Positions 51,182 to 62,148 of a stretch of 64,000 nucleotides of DNA are shown piece after piece; the first letter of the stretch is position 1; every line of letters starts with the position of its first letter. The notes beneath the pieces are model-generated. The model was given only the letters and a program-made list of their open reading frames with translations, was not told where the DNA came from and did not search any database. Source of the stretch: Thiobacillus sp. SCUT-2 (lineage in GTDB: Bacteria > Pseudomonadota > Gammaproteobacteria > Burkholderiales > Thiobacillaceae); assembly GCF_035621355.1 (NCBI RefSeq), contig NZ_CP141769.1, positions 1,054,001 to 1,118,000 of the forward strand, written 5' to 3'. The translations under genes and the position numbers were made by a program.

Positions 51182-51703
51182 ATGGCATCCGAACAAAAAT
51201 ACGGAAGACTCACGCCGGAAGATTTCAAGGCTCTTTTCTTGCTGCTCCCCCAGTTGGATCAAGAGAGACAAGAGCTCCAAGCGAAGATTGCTGAAAAGCC
51301 CGAAGCATTCGCTGAGAAATTCCTGACTACCGGCTTCACTTGGGCGCACCTCTACGAAGTGTCATTCCCCAAGCTGCTTTTGGGCTTCCTTGCCGTTGCG
51401 GGCGTCGATGAAGCAATCGCTCACGTTGCCAGGCAAACCCCATCACCCTCTGCCCCTGGACGGGGCGCCGGCTCCGGCTTCGCCTGCGGTTTGCATCGTG
51501 CCGATGCCAACGCGATGGGGTTTCCCGCGCCTAGGCACCAGCGTTTCAACCTTGGAGCAGAGTGCAGCAAAATTGCAGCAATAACCCCTGCGCAAATGAA
51601 AACGGCTCACGTTTTTACACGTAAGCCGTTGTTTTATCTGGCTCCCCGACCTGGGCTCGAACCAGGGACCTGCGGATTAACAGTCCGTCGCTCTACCGAC
51701 TGA
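51182..51703 (+). CDS. Hypothetical protein / possible remnant at the island edge
   Basis: The open frame starts MASEQKYGRLTPEDFKALFL, has a plausible helical stretch for about 85 residues (LLLPQLDQERQELQAKIAEK), then turns into Pro/Gly/Ala-rich sequence. It ends by reading antisense through the tRNA-Asn gene. The first 85 residues may be the 5' part of a real gene whose 3' part was lost when the island boundary formed. No function can be named. Confidence 0.4.
   Translation: MASEQKYGRLTPEDFKALFLLLPQLDQERQELQAKIAEKPEAFAEKFLTTGFTWAHLYEVSFPKLLLGFLAVAGVDEAIAHVARQTPSPSAPGRGAGSGFACGLHRADANAMGFPAPRHQRFNLGAECSKIAAITPAQMKTAHVFTRKPLFYLAPRPGLEPGTCGLTVRRSTD
51433..51523. repeat. Nested inverted repeats near the right island edge
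   Basis: AAACCCCATC (51435-51444) pairs with GATGGGGTTT (51514-51523), and GCAAACC (51433-51439) can instead pair with GGTTTGC (51488-51494). Smaller hairpins lie inside. The patch is more GC-rich than the rest of the island. It could be a REP-like element or part of the attachment site; no function is established. Confidence 0.5.
51601..51630 (-). terminator. Terminator-like hairpin after tRNA-Asn
   Basis: AACGGCTCACG (51601-51611) and CGTAAGCCGTT (51620-51630) pair over 11 positions, with a G-U pair in the minus-strand RNA. It lies 8 bases beyond the tRNA 3' end and probably ends tRNA transcription now that the island has displaced the original terminator at 47954-47979. The T run after it is short. 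Confidence 0.5.
51635..51684 (-). repeat. Right island boundary: att repeat within tRNA-Asn
   Basis: This is the partner of 47983-48032 (49 of 50 bases identical). It contains the 3' half of the intact tRNA-Asn gene and four bases downstream. Together the repeats delimit a 3.65-kb insertion holding the methylase, vsr and restriction genes. Confidence 0.88.
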
Positions 51704-51714
51704 GCTATCGGGGA
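51639..51714 (-). tRNA. tRNA-Asn (GUU)
   Basis: The 76-base minus-strand sequence folds as a cloverleaf: acceptor TCCCCGA pairs with TCGGGGA, D-arm GCTCAGTCGGTAGAGC, anticodon loop CTGTTAA (anticodon GUU), T-arm with GGTTCGAGCC, and an encoded GCCA 3' end. It closely resembles E. coli tRNA-Asn. It is the integration target of the neighbouring island and has been rebuilt intact on the right side. Confidence 0.97.
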
Positions 51715-51726
51715 AAGGAAGCGCGC

Positions 51727-51755
51727 ATTCTAGAGAGGGCGGGCGTTCCGGTCAA
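51727..51755 (-). promoter_or_regulatory. Promoter of tRNA-Asn
   Basis: On the minus strand TTGACC, 17 bases, then TAGAAT: 5 of 6 matches in each box with ideal spacing. The -10 box ends 12 bases before the mature tRNA 5' end. Confidence 0.85.
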
Positions 51756-51807
51756 CCCTTGCGGGCGATTTTGTCGATGTCCGACGCGCTGGTTTCGGCC
51801 AACCGGA

Positions 51808-53085
51808 TCACCCGGGGCTGGCCAGGTTCATGCGCTCCAGGCGCTGGCACAGGATGTCGATGATGCGGCGCGACAGCGGGGCGGAATGGCGCATGAGTTC
51901 TTCGAGGATCTGCGGCGGCAGGGCGAGCACGGTGATCTCGCCGTCGGCGACGACGGAGGCGGTGCGCTTCTCGTTGAGCAGGTAGGCCATCTCGCCGAAC
52001 AGCTGGCCCTCGTTGAGCTCGCCGAGGCGGCGGCGGCCGCCGTCGACGTTCTTGTAGACGGCGGCGCGTCCGGCGTAGAGGAAATAGGCGGTCTTCGAGT
52101 CGTCGCCTTCCTCGATCAGGGCATGGCCCGGCGGATGGACCTGGCCGTACTTGGCGAGCAGGCGCTGGGTGTCGCCGAAGACGTAGCCTTCGAGCTTGCC
52201 GGCGCCGGCGCCGCTGCCGGCGAGGAAGAGCTTTTCCAGCGCCGTGATGTCGGCCTTGCCGTAGGCATAGAGCGCCTGCGCCCACAGGTAGAGCAGCAGG
52301 AAGGCGAAGTAGCCGCCGATCAGCACGAACACGACGCCGCCCAGCGCGCCGTACAGGCTGCGGTAGCTCTCCAGCTTGAAGAACACGCCGGACAGCAGCA
52401 GCAGCGCGGCGAGGCTGGCGGCGGCGCCCAGCGCGAAGGCGGCGGCGTCGCGCGCACGCGGATGCTGGCGCGGCAGCCGCCAGTAGGCGGCGAACAGCAG
52501 GGCCCACACCATGGCGAAGCCGAATGCCGAGTTGAGCGCCTGCAGCACGTGCGCGTTGCCGGCGCCGATGAAGTCGTTGCGGGCGAGGAAGCTGAGCGTG
52601 GTCTGCGCCAGCGCGGCCAGTCCCATGAGCAGGAACAGCACGGGCAGGATGACGAGCGGCAGCACCCACGACACCACCACGTTGCGGCGGTTCTGCTCGG
52701 GAAAGATCACCTTGAACGCCCCGTTGACGGCGTTGACGAGCCCGCGCGACGACAGCAGCAGGGTGACGAGGCCGACCCCGCCGGCGGCGAGCTGGGTCTG
52801 GCGCGGGATGAAGCCGAGTGCGGTGAGATGCTCCAGCTGCAGCTGCTCGTAGAGCGCCGCCATCAGGATCGTCGCGGGGACGGAGTTCTCGGCGATGTGG
52901 CCGAGCAGCTGCAGGGCGTAGCTGAGCAGCAGCAGGAGCGGCGTGGCGGAGAGCAGGAAATAGAACGCCGTGGCCGCCGCGTGGTTGGTCAGGCCGTTCC
53001 GGCTGAACAGGCGCCAGGTCGTGTAGCCGAGCTGCAGCAGCCAGGCGAGCGTGCCGCGCGCGGGGGCGAGGGCGGGAGTGCGCAT
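51808..53085 (-). CDS. YihY/BrkB membrane protein fused to a cyclic-nucleotide-binding domain
   Basis: The 425-residue protein has six predicted membrane helices of the YihY (formerly RNase BN) family in residues about 30-285, with TNHAAATAFYFLLSATPLLL and LYGALGGVVFVLIGGYFAFL. A C-terminal cNMP-binding (CAP_ED-like) domain spans about 300-415: ALIEEGDDSKTAYFLYAGRA, LGELNEGQLFGEMAYLLNEK, and TASVVADGEITVLALP. The fusion suggests a transporter or membrane protein gated by a nucleotide ligand; neither ligand nor substrate is known. Confidence 0.9.
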   Translation of the reverse strand: MRTPALAPARGTLAWLLQLGYTTWRLFSRNGLTNHAAATAFYFLLSATPLLLLLSYALQLLGHIAENSVPATILMAALYEQLQLEHLTALGFIPRQTQLAAGGVGLVTLLLSSRGLVNAVNGAFKVIFPEQNRRNVVVSWVLPLVILPVLFLLMGLAALAQTTLSFLARNDFIGAGNAHVLQALNSAFGFAMVWALLFAAYWRLPRQHPRARDAAAFALGAAASLAALLLLSGVFFKLESYRSLYGALGGVVFVLIGGYFAFLLLYLWAQALYAYGKADITALEKLFLAGSGAGAGKLEGYVFGDTQRLLAKYGQVHPPGHALIEEGDDSKTAYFLYAGRAAVYKNVDGGRRRLGELNEGQLFGEMAYLLNEKRTASVVADGEITVLALPPQILEELMRHSAPLSRRIIDILCQRLERMNLASPG

Positions 53086-53125
53086 GGGGCGCTAGCCTAC
53101 CCGCGCCCGCGCCCTTGTGCCAGTG

Positions 53126-54319
53126 TCAGGCGACGGCCTGCGCGATGCGCTTGAGCGCCTTCTCGAGGTTGGCCTGCGAGGTCGCGAACGAAAGGCGGAT
53201 GTAGCCTTCGGTGCCGAAGGCCGAGCCGGGCACGACGGCGACGTCGGCCGATTCCAGCAGGTATTCGGAGAAGGCGATGTCGCTGCCCTGCTCGATGACG
53301 TCGCGCGAGAGCAGGGTCTGGATTGCCGGGCGCACGTCGGCGAAGGCGTAGAACGCGCCGCCGCTGTCGACGCACTTGAAGCCGGGGATGGCGTTGAGCG
53401 CGTCGACGACGTAGCGGTGGCGCGCCTTGAAGGCGGCGAGCATCGGCGCGATGCAGCCCTGGTCGCCGTTGAGCGCCGCCTCGGCGGCGACCTGCGAGAT
53501 CGAGGTCGGGTTGGAGGTCGACTGCGACTGCACGTTGGTCATCGCGCGCAGGATCGCTTCCGGGCCGGCGGCGTAGCCGATGCGCCAGCCGGTCATCGCG
53601 TACGCCTTGGACACGCCGTTCAGCACCAGGGTGCGCTCGTAGAGGTCGGGGCAGGCATTGAGGATGTTGACGAAGGGCGCGTCGTTGAGCCGGATGTGCT
53701 CGTACATGTCGTCGGACGCGATCAGCACCTGCGGGTGCTTGCGCAGCACCTCGCCGAGCGCCGCGAGTTCGGCCTTCGAGTACACCGCGCCGGTCGGGTT
53801 CGACGGGCTGTTGATGACGAAGAGGCGCGTCTTCGGCGTGATCGCCGCTTCGAGTTGCGCCGGGGTGATCTTGAAGCCCTGCTCGATGCCGGCCTCGACG
53901 ATCACCGGCTTGCCGTCGGCGAGGATGACGATGTCGGGGTAGGAGACCCAGAACGGCGCCGGGATGATGACCTCGTCGCCGGGGTTGATCACCGCCTGCA
54001 CGAGGTTGAAGAAGCTCTGCTTGCCGCCGCAGGAAACCAGGATCTGCTTGGGGCCGTAATCGAGGCCGTTGTCGCGCTTGAACTTGGCGATGATCGCCTG
54101 CTTCAGGCTCGGCGTGCCGTCGACCGCGGTGTACTTGGTGAAGCCGGTGTTGATCGCGGCGATCGCCGCGTCCTTGATGTGCTGCGGGGTGTCGAAATCG
54201 GGTTCGCCGGCGCCGAGACCGACGATGTCGCGGCCGGACGCCTTCAGCGCGGCGGCGCGGGCGGTGACGGCCAGGGTGGGCGAGGGCTTGATGGCCTGAA
54301 CGCGGCGGGAGAGTTCCAC
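53126..54319 (-). CDS. aspC: Aspartate aminotransferase (class I PLP)
   Basis: The enzyme transfers the amino group between aspartate and 2-oxoglutarate. The 397-residue product has [20 protein letters not shown], the Asn/Asp region [15 protein letters not shown], and the PLP-binding Lys in [30 protein letters not shown] and the Arg-containing [10 protein letters not shown] (carboxylate binding) follow. It is of the subgroup I-gamma type. The GTG at 54319 follows GAAGGA and gives the family length; a GTG at 54337 would place that site in the coding region. It is divergent from uvrB. Confidence 0.92.
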   Translation of the reverse strand: MELSRRVQAIKPSPTLAVTARAAALKASGRDIVGLGAGEPDFDTPQHIKDAAIAAINTGFTKYTAVDGTPSLKQAIIAKFKRDNGLDYGPKQILVSCGGKQSFFNLVQAVINPGDEVIIPAPFWVSYPDIVILADGKPVIVEAGIEQGFKITPAQLEAAITPKTRLFVINSPSNPTGAVYSKAELAALGEVLRKHPQVLIASDDMYEHIRLNDAPFVNILNACPDLYERTLVLNGVSKAYAMTGWRIGYAAGPEAILRAMTNVQSQSTSNPTSISQVAAEAALNGDQGCIAPMLAAFKARHRYVVDALNAIPGFKCVDSGGAFYAFADVRPAIQTLLSRDVIEQGSDIAFSEYLLESADVAVVPGSAFGTEGYIRLSFATSQANLEKALKRIAQAVA

Positions 54320-54385
54320 AGTGGTTCCTTCATGCACCCCGTCGGGATGCTACTATCGACAAGTTTTAACCGGCCGATTTTACCC

Positions 54386-56413
<2,028 letters not shown>

Positions 56414-56530
56414 GGCGTCCTCACGCGCGGTGCGGTGGCGGCGCGAGCGGCCCGGTCTCGCCGCGCGTTGAGGTTGGCTCTGCCCGCGAAATTTCTGCAC
56501 AATGCCCCTTTTGAATCAAAGGAGTCCCAT

Positions 56531-56956
56531 ATGGCTTCGGGACAAATCCACATCGCCATCCTGAACCCCGGCGTCGAGATCACGCCGCTGCGCCTGCGCG
56601 GCTGGCTGCATAAGGAGGCGGCGGCGATCGACAAGCGCGCCAACCCGGGCGACGGGGCGATCCTGCGGCTGTTTCTCACCAAGAAGCTGCGCTACGGCCT
56701 GCCCGCCAGGAAGCTCGACGCGATCCTGCAGGCGCTGATCGACAAGTATCCGGCGATCCAGCGCGTCGAAACGCAGCTGGTCGAAGCGCCGCTGATGCCG
56801 GAGGAGATGGAGGAACAGACCCGCCTCGCGAATGTCCATCTGGAGAAGTTCAAGCAGCGTGCGGAGGAGTACGCCAAGCGCAAGCAGGCCGAGGCGCTGG
56901 AGAACGCGCGCCCCGCGCCGATCCAGTGGCACACGCTCAAGAGCGCGCTGGACTGA
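56531..56956 (+). CDS. Conserved-looking hypothetical protein
   Basis: The 141-residue protein starts at an ATG preceded by AAAGGAG. It is mixed alpha/beta at first (GQIHIAILNPGVEITPLRLR, then LFLTKKLRYGLPARKLDAIL) and ends in a charged helix (VHLEKFKQRAEEYAKRKQAE) with probable coiled-coil character. No signal or membrane segment is present. I do not recognise a family. Codon use fits its neighbours, and it may be cotranscribed with the phosphatase 79 bases downstream. Confidence 0.8.
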   Translation: MASGQIHIAILNPGVEITPLRLRGWLHKEAAAIDKRANPGDGAILRLFLTKKLRYGLPARKLDAILQALIDKYPAIQRVETQLVEAPLMPEEMEEQTRLANVHLEKFKQRAEEYAKRKQAEALENARPAPIQWHTLKSALD

Positions 56957-57035
56957 GTTCATCCGTGCCTGCCCGAATGCGCCGGCGTGTCGTCGGATCG
57001 GGGTGCGGTTTCGGGTTCGTTGATCGAGGATACAC

Positions 57036-57524
57036 ATGGCTGTCAGGGTTCTTTTTGTCTGCATGGGCAATATCTGTCGCTCGCCGATGGCGGAAGGCAT
57101 GTTCCGCAAGGCGGTGCGCGAGGCGGGGCTGGAAAGCCGGGTCGAGACCGATTCGGCGGGCACCCACGCCTACCACGTGGGCTCGCCGCCCGATCCGCGC
57201 GCACAGCAGGCGATCCGCCAGCGCGGCGAGGACATCAGCGACCTGCGCGGGCGCAAGGTGGCGGACGCCGATTTCGAGCGCTTCGACTACATCCTGGTGA
57301 TGGACGGCGACAACTACGAGCGCCTGATCGAGCGTGCGCCGTCCAGGCACCACGGCAAGATCCGCCGCCTGCTGTCGTTCAGCCGCAAATGGCCCAATCT
57401 CGACGTGATGGATCCGTATTACGGCGGGCCGCAGGGCTTCGAGGAGAACCTCGACATGATCGAGGATGCGGTCCGGGGCCTGCTGCGCGAAATTGCCTCC
57501 GACTCGGGCGCAAACGCCCGATAG
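57036..57524 (+). CDS. Low-molecular-weight protein-tyrosine phosphatase
   Basis: The 162-residue enzyme has the CX5R phosphate loop CMGNICRS with C9 and R15, followed by PMAEGMFRK, and the general-acid Asp at residue 126 in DPYYGG. This is the eukaryotic-like LMW-PTP group of bacterial enzymes. No exopolysaccharide genes are adjacent, so its substrate is not indicated. Confidence 0.95.
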   Translation: MAVRVLFVCMGNICRSPMAEGMFRKAVREAGLESRVETDSAGTHAYHVGSPPDPRAQQAIRQRGEDISDLRGRKVADADFERFDYILVMDGDNYERLIERAPSRHHGKIRRLLSFSRKWPNLDVMDPYYGGPQGFEENLDMIEDAVRGLLREIASDSGANAR

Positions 57525-57684
57525 CCCGTTCGACGCATCGTCGATTTGCCGCGCCGGGCTGATGGCCCGGCTTGCCCCGTTTCCATTGCTGCCGTTATTC
57601 CGTGCCGGGTGTCACCGGCGGGAACGCATTTCGTCTTGCCGTCATCAAATGACGTAACCGCATAGCAAGAACTGGGAGCAACTC

Positions 57685-58401
57685 ATGCAACAGGCCATGC
57701 CGCAGGTCGCCATCGGGGAATTGACGGACGCCGAACTGGCGGGGCGCATTGCCTTGGGAGACCGGGTCGCGTTGCAGTACCTGATGCGACGACACAACCA
57801 GACGCTCTACCGAACCGCGCGCAGCATCCTGAAAGACGACGCCGAGGCCGAGGATGCCGTGCAGGAGGCCTATTTGCTGGCTTATCGTGCGATGGACCAC
57901 TTTCGCGGCGAGGCGAAGCTTTCCACCTGGCTGATCCGCATCGCGGTCAATGTGTCGATCCGGCGGGCACGAAAACTCAACCGCAGCGCCGAGGTGATCG
58001 ACCTGGTGGCCGACCCGGATGACATGCAGGAGACCGGCAGGGACCTGGGGGAGGCGGAGATGGATGAACGTGCGCCCGAACAGCCTGAACGCGCCACCTT
58101 GCGGGCGGAGACCCGGCGCCTGATCGAAGACAAGATCAACCGGCTGCCGGATGCCTTTCGCACGGTATTCGTCATGCGTGCCGTCGAGGAATTGTCGGTG
58201 GCCGAGACGGCCGTCTGCCTGGATATTCCCGAGGCCACCGTGCGCACGCGCTATTTCCGGGCGAAAAGCCTGCTGCGCGAGGCGCTGGCGCGCGAGATCG
58301 ACTTCTGCCTGGGCGAGACCTTCTCGTTTGCCGGAGACCGGTGCGACCGCATCGTCGCCGGCGTGTTGCGCCAGCTCGGCCCGCCGCCCGGCACGCCCTG
58401 A
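57685..58401 (+). CDS. ECF-type RNA polymerase sigma factor
   Basis: The 238-residue protein has sigma region 2 (about 35-105: RTARSILKDDAEAEDAVQEA, then STWLIRIAVNVSIRRARK), an acidic linker (about 107-150) and sigma region 4 (about 155-205: LPDAFRTVFVMRAVEELSVA, then DIPEATVRTRYFRAKSLLRE). It carries about 35 residues after region 4 with two Cys. No anti-sigma gene is next to it. Upstream, GGAAC (57621) and CGTC (57640) resemble an ECF promoter with slightly short spacing, which would allow autoregulation. It heads a run with a ferritin-like protein and a cytochrome c. Confidence 0.92.
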   Translation: MQQAMPQVAIGELTDAELAGRIALGDRVALQYLMRRHNQTLYRTARSILKDDAEAEDAVQEAYLLAYRAMDHFRGEAKLSTWLIRIAVNVSIRRARKLNRSAEVIDLVADPDDMQETGRDLGEAEMDERAPEQPERATLRAETRRLIEDKINRLPDAFRTVFVMRAVEELSVAETAVCLDIPEATVRTRYFRAKSLLREALAREIDFCLGETFSFAGDRCDRIVAGVLRQLGPPPGTP

Positions 58402-58490
58402 TTTCCCCGACTTCTTCTGCACACTGCCCGGTCACATCACGGTTGGGCAGGCAGATTCGTTCGCAGTACTTTTTTGAAAAGGAAAACATC

Positions 58491-59090
58491 ATGTCTTCAC
58501 GCATTCAAGTACCCAGCACTTCATCTGCCCCGGTCGATGACGCACCGGACCTGGAAACACGTCGTTCCTTCCTCGGGAAATTCGGGCTCGTGCTCTCCGG
58601 CGCGGCGATCGCCCTGCTGGCCGGACGCGACGTCCTGGCAAAAGGGGCGAAGTCCGCCGGCTCCGATGTGACCATTCTGAACAGCGCACTGGGCGCGGAG
58701 CTCGAGGCAATCGCCGCATACCAGGTGGGGGCGGAAAGCGGCCTGCTGCAAAAACCCGTGCTCGATCTCGCCGTGACATTCCAGGGACACCACAAGGCGC
58801 ATGCCGATCTGCTCGCAAAAACCATCGCCAAACTGGGCGGCAAGCCCGTGTCGGCAAAGGAGAAATACACCTTCCCGGTGGATACGCTGAAGACCCAGAA
58901 CGACGTGTTGCGCTTCGCGGCCATGCTCGAGAAGGGCGCCGTCAGTGCCTATCTGGGCGCGGTGCCGATCTTCGACAACCGCGATCTGGCCAAAGCAGCC
59001 GGCAGCATCCTCGGCGACGAGGCGATGCACTGGGCGATCCTGCGCAACGCGCTGGGCGAGTCGCCCGTGCCTGTTGCATTCATGTCGTGA
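58491..59090 (+). CDS. Tat-exported ferritin-like domain protein
   Basis: The 199-residue product has a twin-arginine signal (TRRSFLGK with R24-R25, then GLVLSGAAIALLAG, cleavage near residue 50). A four-helix ferritin-like domain follows, with metal-type residues in GAELEAIAAYQVG, FQGHHKAHADLL, LEKGAVSAYLGAV and LGDEAMHWAILR. Tat export implies folding with its metal before transport. It is 90 bases after the sigma gene, with AAAAGGAAAAC before the ATG, and its stop overlaps the cytochrome start. A periplasmic oxidative-stress or metal role is inferred. Confidence 0.87.
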   Translation: MSSRIQVPSTSSAPVDDAPDLETRRSFLGKFGLVLSGAAIALLAGRDVLAKGAKSAGSDVTILNSALGAELEAIAAYQVGAESGLLQKPVLDLAVTFQGHHKAHADLLAKTIAKLGGKPVSAKEKYTFPVDTLKTQNDVLRFAAMLEKGAVSAYLGAVPIFDNRDLAKAAGSILGDEAMHWAILRNALGESPVPVAFMS

Positions 59091-59494
59091 GCAGCGCAGT
59101 GCGTGCACAAGCCCTGCTCGGCATCGCGCTTGCCGTCGCCGCCGGCGGCGCGGTCGCGAAAGGTGAACCGATCGGCGATCCGAAAGCCGGCGAAGCGGTT
59201 TATGCACGCTGCGCCGCGTGTCATGCGCTCACCTACAACCGGACCGGCCCGAAGCACTGCGGTTTGCTGGGCCGGCGCGCCGGCAGCGTGGCGGGATTCG
59301 AATACTCGGCGGCGATGAAGCGCGCAAACTGGATCTGGGACAGAAAAACGCTCGACCGCTTTCTGGCCAATCCGATGAAGGTCGTCCCGGGAACCACGAT
59401 GGGGTATGCCGGCGTGAAGGACAGGCAGGAGCGCGCCGATCTGATCGCGTATCTCGAGCTGGCAGGCAAGTCCGGCGTGTGCCGCAAACCTTGA
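59087..59494 (+). CDS. Periplasmic class I cytochrome c
   Basis: The 135-residue protein starts with a GTG overlapping the ferritin-like gene stop. It has a signal peptide (ALLGIALAVAAGGAVAKG), the haem motif CAACH (C42, C45, H46) and a likely Met ligand at M105 in TTMGYAGV. TGPKHCGLLGRRAG follows the haem site, as in mitochondrial-type cytochromes c. Two further Cys (C58 and C132) could form a disulfide. Coupling with the ferritin-like protein suggests electron supply to it. Confidence 0.93.
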   Translation: MSSAVRAQALLGIALAVAAGGAVAKGEPIGDPKAGEAVYARCAACHALTYNRTGPKHCGLLGRRAGSVAGFEYSAAMKRANWIWDRKTLDRFLANPMKVVPGTTMGYAGVKDRQERADLIAYLELAGKSGVCRKP

Positions 59495-59518
59495 GCCGTC
59501 GCCCCGATCGGGACGCAT

Positions 59519-59555
59519 CAACGACAAGGGCCGCTTCGAGCGGCCCTTGTCGTTG
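59519..59555. terminator. Bidirectional terminator between cytochrome c and rne
   Basis: Seventeen-base arms (59519-59535 and 59539-59555) are perfect reverse complements around TCG, with core AGGGCCGCT/AGCGGCCCT and TTG/CAA at the ends. It lies 24 bases past the cytochrome stop and 13 bases past the rne stop, well placed to end both converging transcripts. Confidence 0.85.
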
Positions 59556-59568
59556 GGTGGCGAGATCG

Positions 59569-62148
59569 TCAATTCGACGGCGGATTCGACCGGGTTTCGA
59601 CCTGCACCAGCGGTTCCTGCACCTCGGCGAGCTGCGGGCGCGGCCGCCGGCGGGTGGGGTGGGGCGCGGCGGCGGGGGTCTCGGCGGCGGGCGCGGCCGC
59701 CGGTGCCGTCGTTTCCACCTGCATCAGGCCGACCGGTTCGGCCTCGGCTTTGGCCGCAGGACGGCGGCGCCGGCGCGGGCGGGAGGACCGCTCGCCGCCC
59801 TCCGCTGCGACGGCCGGGGCCGCCTGCGTTTCGACCTGCTGCAGGTCGGCGGCGCCGGCGGCGAGGTCGGCCAGCACCTCGGCAGGCGACGCGGTCACCG
59901 CGGCGGGAACGGATGCCGCCGGCGGAGCGGCTTCCAGCGCAAGCGCCTGCTGCGCCGGCGCGGCCGCTTCCGCCGCCGCGGGCTCGACCGCGACCGGCTT
60001 GGCCTTCGGGGGATGCGCGACTTCGACGATCGCGCGATAGCCGGCGATTTCGATGATCGTGTGCGGGGCGGCCGCTTCCGGGCGGCCCTCGCCGCGACCG
60101 CGGCGTCCGCGTCCGCGACGATTGCGACCTTCGCGCTTCTCCTCGGCGGCCGGCTCGCGCGGCGTTTCGGGTGCTTCGGCGACGCGGGGTGCGGCCTCGG
60201 CCTCGGGACGCGGCGGCTTGGGCTGCCTCGGCGGGCGCGGTGCCTTGGGCTGCTCGGCGCGCGCCTCGCGCGCTTCGGCCGGACGGCCTTCCTGCGGACG
60301 CGCTTCGCCGCCGCGGCCTTCACGGCCCTCGCCGCGGCCGCGGCGCTGGCCGGGCTTGCGCTCGCGCCGTTCGGCCGGACGTTCGGTGCGGGTGATGATC
60401 GCGACCGGTTCGGGAGCCGGCGCCGCCTCGGCGGCGGGCGCTTCCTCGCCGCGCTTCCGGAACCAGCCGAAGATGCGCTCGAACAGCCCGCCCTGAGGCT
60501 GGACCTGCGGCAGGACCTGGGGTTCGGCGGGTACGGCGGGGCGCGGCGCCGGAATCGGCTGCGGCGGCGCAATCGACTTGACGGCGGCTTCCTGGCGGGC
60601 CGGCGCGGCGGCTGCGGCGGTCTGGTAGACGGCCTCGGTCTCCGGAACCGCGACCATCTTGTAGCTCGGCTCGGCCGCTTCGCGCACGTTCAACTCGTCG
60701 TGGCGCAAACGGGTGATCGTGTAGTGCGGTGTCTCCATGTGGATGTTGGGGATCAGCACCACGTTGACCTTGAGCCGCGATTCGACGGCGTGGATGTCGA
60801 CGCGCTTCTCGTTCAGCAGGAAGGTCGCGACGTCGACCGGCAGCTGCACGTGCACCGCGCCGGTGTTCTCCTTCATCGCCTCTTCCTGCAGGATGCGCAG
60901 GATGTGCAGCGCGGAGGATTCGGTGCCGCGGATGTGGCCGGTGCCGTGGCAGCGCGGGCAGGGGTTGTAGCTGGTCTCGCCGAGCGAGGGCTGCAGGCGC
61001 TGGCGCGACATTTCCAGCAGGCCGAAGCGCGAGATCTTGCCGGTCTGCACGCGGGCGCGGTCGTGATGCAGGGCATCGCGCAGGCGGTTCTCGACCTCGC
61101 GCTGATGCTTGGGGTTCTCCATGTCGATGAAGTCGATCACGATGAGGCCGCCGAGGTCGCGCAGGCGCATCTGGCGGGCAATCTCGTCGGCCGCCTCGAG
61201 GTTGGTGTTGAATGCGGTCTGCTCGACGTCGCTGCCCTTGGTGGCGCGCGCCGAGTTGACGTCGACCGAGACCAGCGCCTCGGTGTGGTCGATGACGATC
61301 GCGCCGCCCGAGGGCAGGTTGACCTGGCGCGAGAACGCCGACTCGATCTGGTGCTCGATCTGGAAGCGCGAGAACAGCGGCACGTCGTCGCGGTAGAGCT
61401 TGACCTTGTTGACGTTGGTCGGCATCACGTGCGCCATGAACTGCTGCGCCTGCTCGTAGATGTCCTCGGTGTCGATCAGGATCTCGCCGATGTCGGCCGA
61501 GAAGTAGTCGCGGATCGCGCGGATCACCAGGCTGCCTTCCTGGTAGATGAGGAAGGAGCCGGACATCGACTGCGCGGCGCCGTCGATCGCCTTCCACAGG
61601 CTCAGCAGGTAGTTGAGGTCCCACTGGAACTCCTCGGCCGAGCGGCCGATGCCGGCGGTGCGGGCGATCAGGCTCATGCCTTCGGGGATGTCGAGCTGCG
61701 CCAGGGTGTCGCGCAGTTCGTTGCGCTCCTCGCCCTCGATGCGGCGCGATACGCCGCCGCCGCGCGGGTTGGTCGGCATCAGCACGACGTAGCGGCCGGC
61801 GAGCGAGACGTAGGTGGTGAGCGCCGCGCCCTTGTTGCCGCGCTCGTCCTTTTCCACCTGGACCAGGAGTTCCTGGCCTTCCTTGAGGTTTTCCGGGACG
61901 CGGCCGCCGTTGGGCAGGCAGGCGCGCGAGATTTCCTTGAACGGCAGGAAGCCGTGGCGCTCGCAGCCGTAGTCGACGAACGCGGCCTCGAGGCTGGGCT
62001 CGACGCGGGTGACGACACCCTTGTAGATGTTGCCCTTGCGTTGTTCCTTGCTGGCGGACTCGATGTCAAGGTCGACGAGCTTCTGCCCGTCGACGATGGC
62101 AACCCGGAGTTCTTCCGCCTGGGTTGCGTTGAAAAGCATGCGCTTCAT
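59569..62148 (-). CDS. rne: Ribonuclease E
   Basis: RNase E is the main endonuclease of mRNA decay and rRNA/tRNA processing and the scaffold of the degradosome. The product is 859 residues. It starts [20 protein letters not shown], has an S1 domain (about 35-120, [20 protein letters not shown]) and a 5'-sensor/DNase-like core. The metal-binding Asp residues occur in [11 protein letters not shown] and [13 protein letters not shown]. The Zn-link is in [12 protein letters not shown]. From about residue 520 it is Pro/Ala/Glu/Arg-rich with arginine clusters, the unstructured scaffold. GGGAGAAATA precedes the ATG. Confidence 0.97.
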   Translation of the reverse strand: MKRMLFNATQAEELRVAIVDGQKLVDLDIESASKEQRKGNIYKGVVTRVEPSLEAAFVDYGCERHGFLPFKEISRACLPNGGRVPENLKEGQELLVQVEKDERGNKGAALTTYVSLAGRYVVLMPTNPRGGGVSRRIEGEERNELRDTLAQLDIPEGMSLIARTAGIGRSAEEFQWDLNYLLSLWKAIDGAAQSMSGSFLIYQEGSLVIRAIRDYFSADIGEILIDTEDIYEQAQQFMAHVMPTNVNKVKLYRDDVPLFSRFQIEHQIESAFSRQVNLPSGGAIVIDHTEALVSVDVNSARATKGSDVEQTAFNTNLEAADEIARQMRLRDLGGLIVIDFIDMENPKHQREVENRLRDALHHDRARVQTGKISRFGLLEMSRQRLQPSLGETSYNPCPRCHGTGHIRGTESSALHILRILQEEAMKENTGAVHVQLPVDVATFLLNEKRVDIHAVESRLKVNVVLIPNIHMETPHYTITRLRHDELNVREAAEPSYKMVAVPETEAVYQTAAAAAPARQEAAVKSIAPPQPIPAPRPAVPAEPQVLPQVQPQGGLFERIFGWFRKRGEEAPAAEAAPAPEPVAIITRTERPAERRERKPGQRRGRGEGREGRGGEARPQEGRPAEAREARAEQPKAPRPPRQPKPPRPEAEAAPRVAEAPETPREPAAEEKREGRNRRGRGRRGRGEGRPEAAAPHTIIEIAGYRAIVEVAHPPKAKPVAVEPAAAEAAAPAQQALALEAAPPAASVPAAVTASPAEVLADLAAGAADLQQVETQAAPAVAAEGGERSSRPRRRRRPAAKAEAEPVGLMQVETTAPAAAPAAETPAAAPHPTRRRPRPQLAEVQEPLVQVETRSNPPSN

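Noticed and set aside
51390-51584. A 64-codon frame ending SAAKLQQ as the tail of a lost integrase
   Set aside because: No tyrosine recombinase motif is present; the resemblance rests only on its position near the tRNA.
53117-54385. A long N-terminal extension of UvrB
   Set aside because: The extension is antisense to aspC. UvrB homology begins just after 54386.
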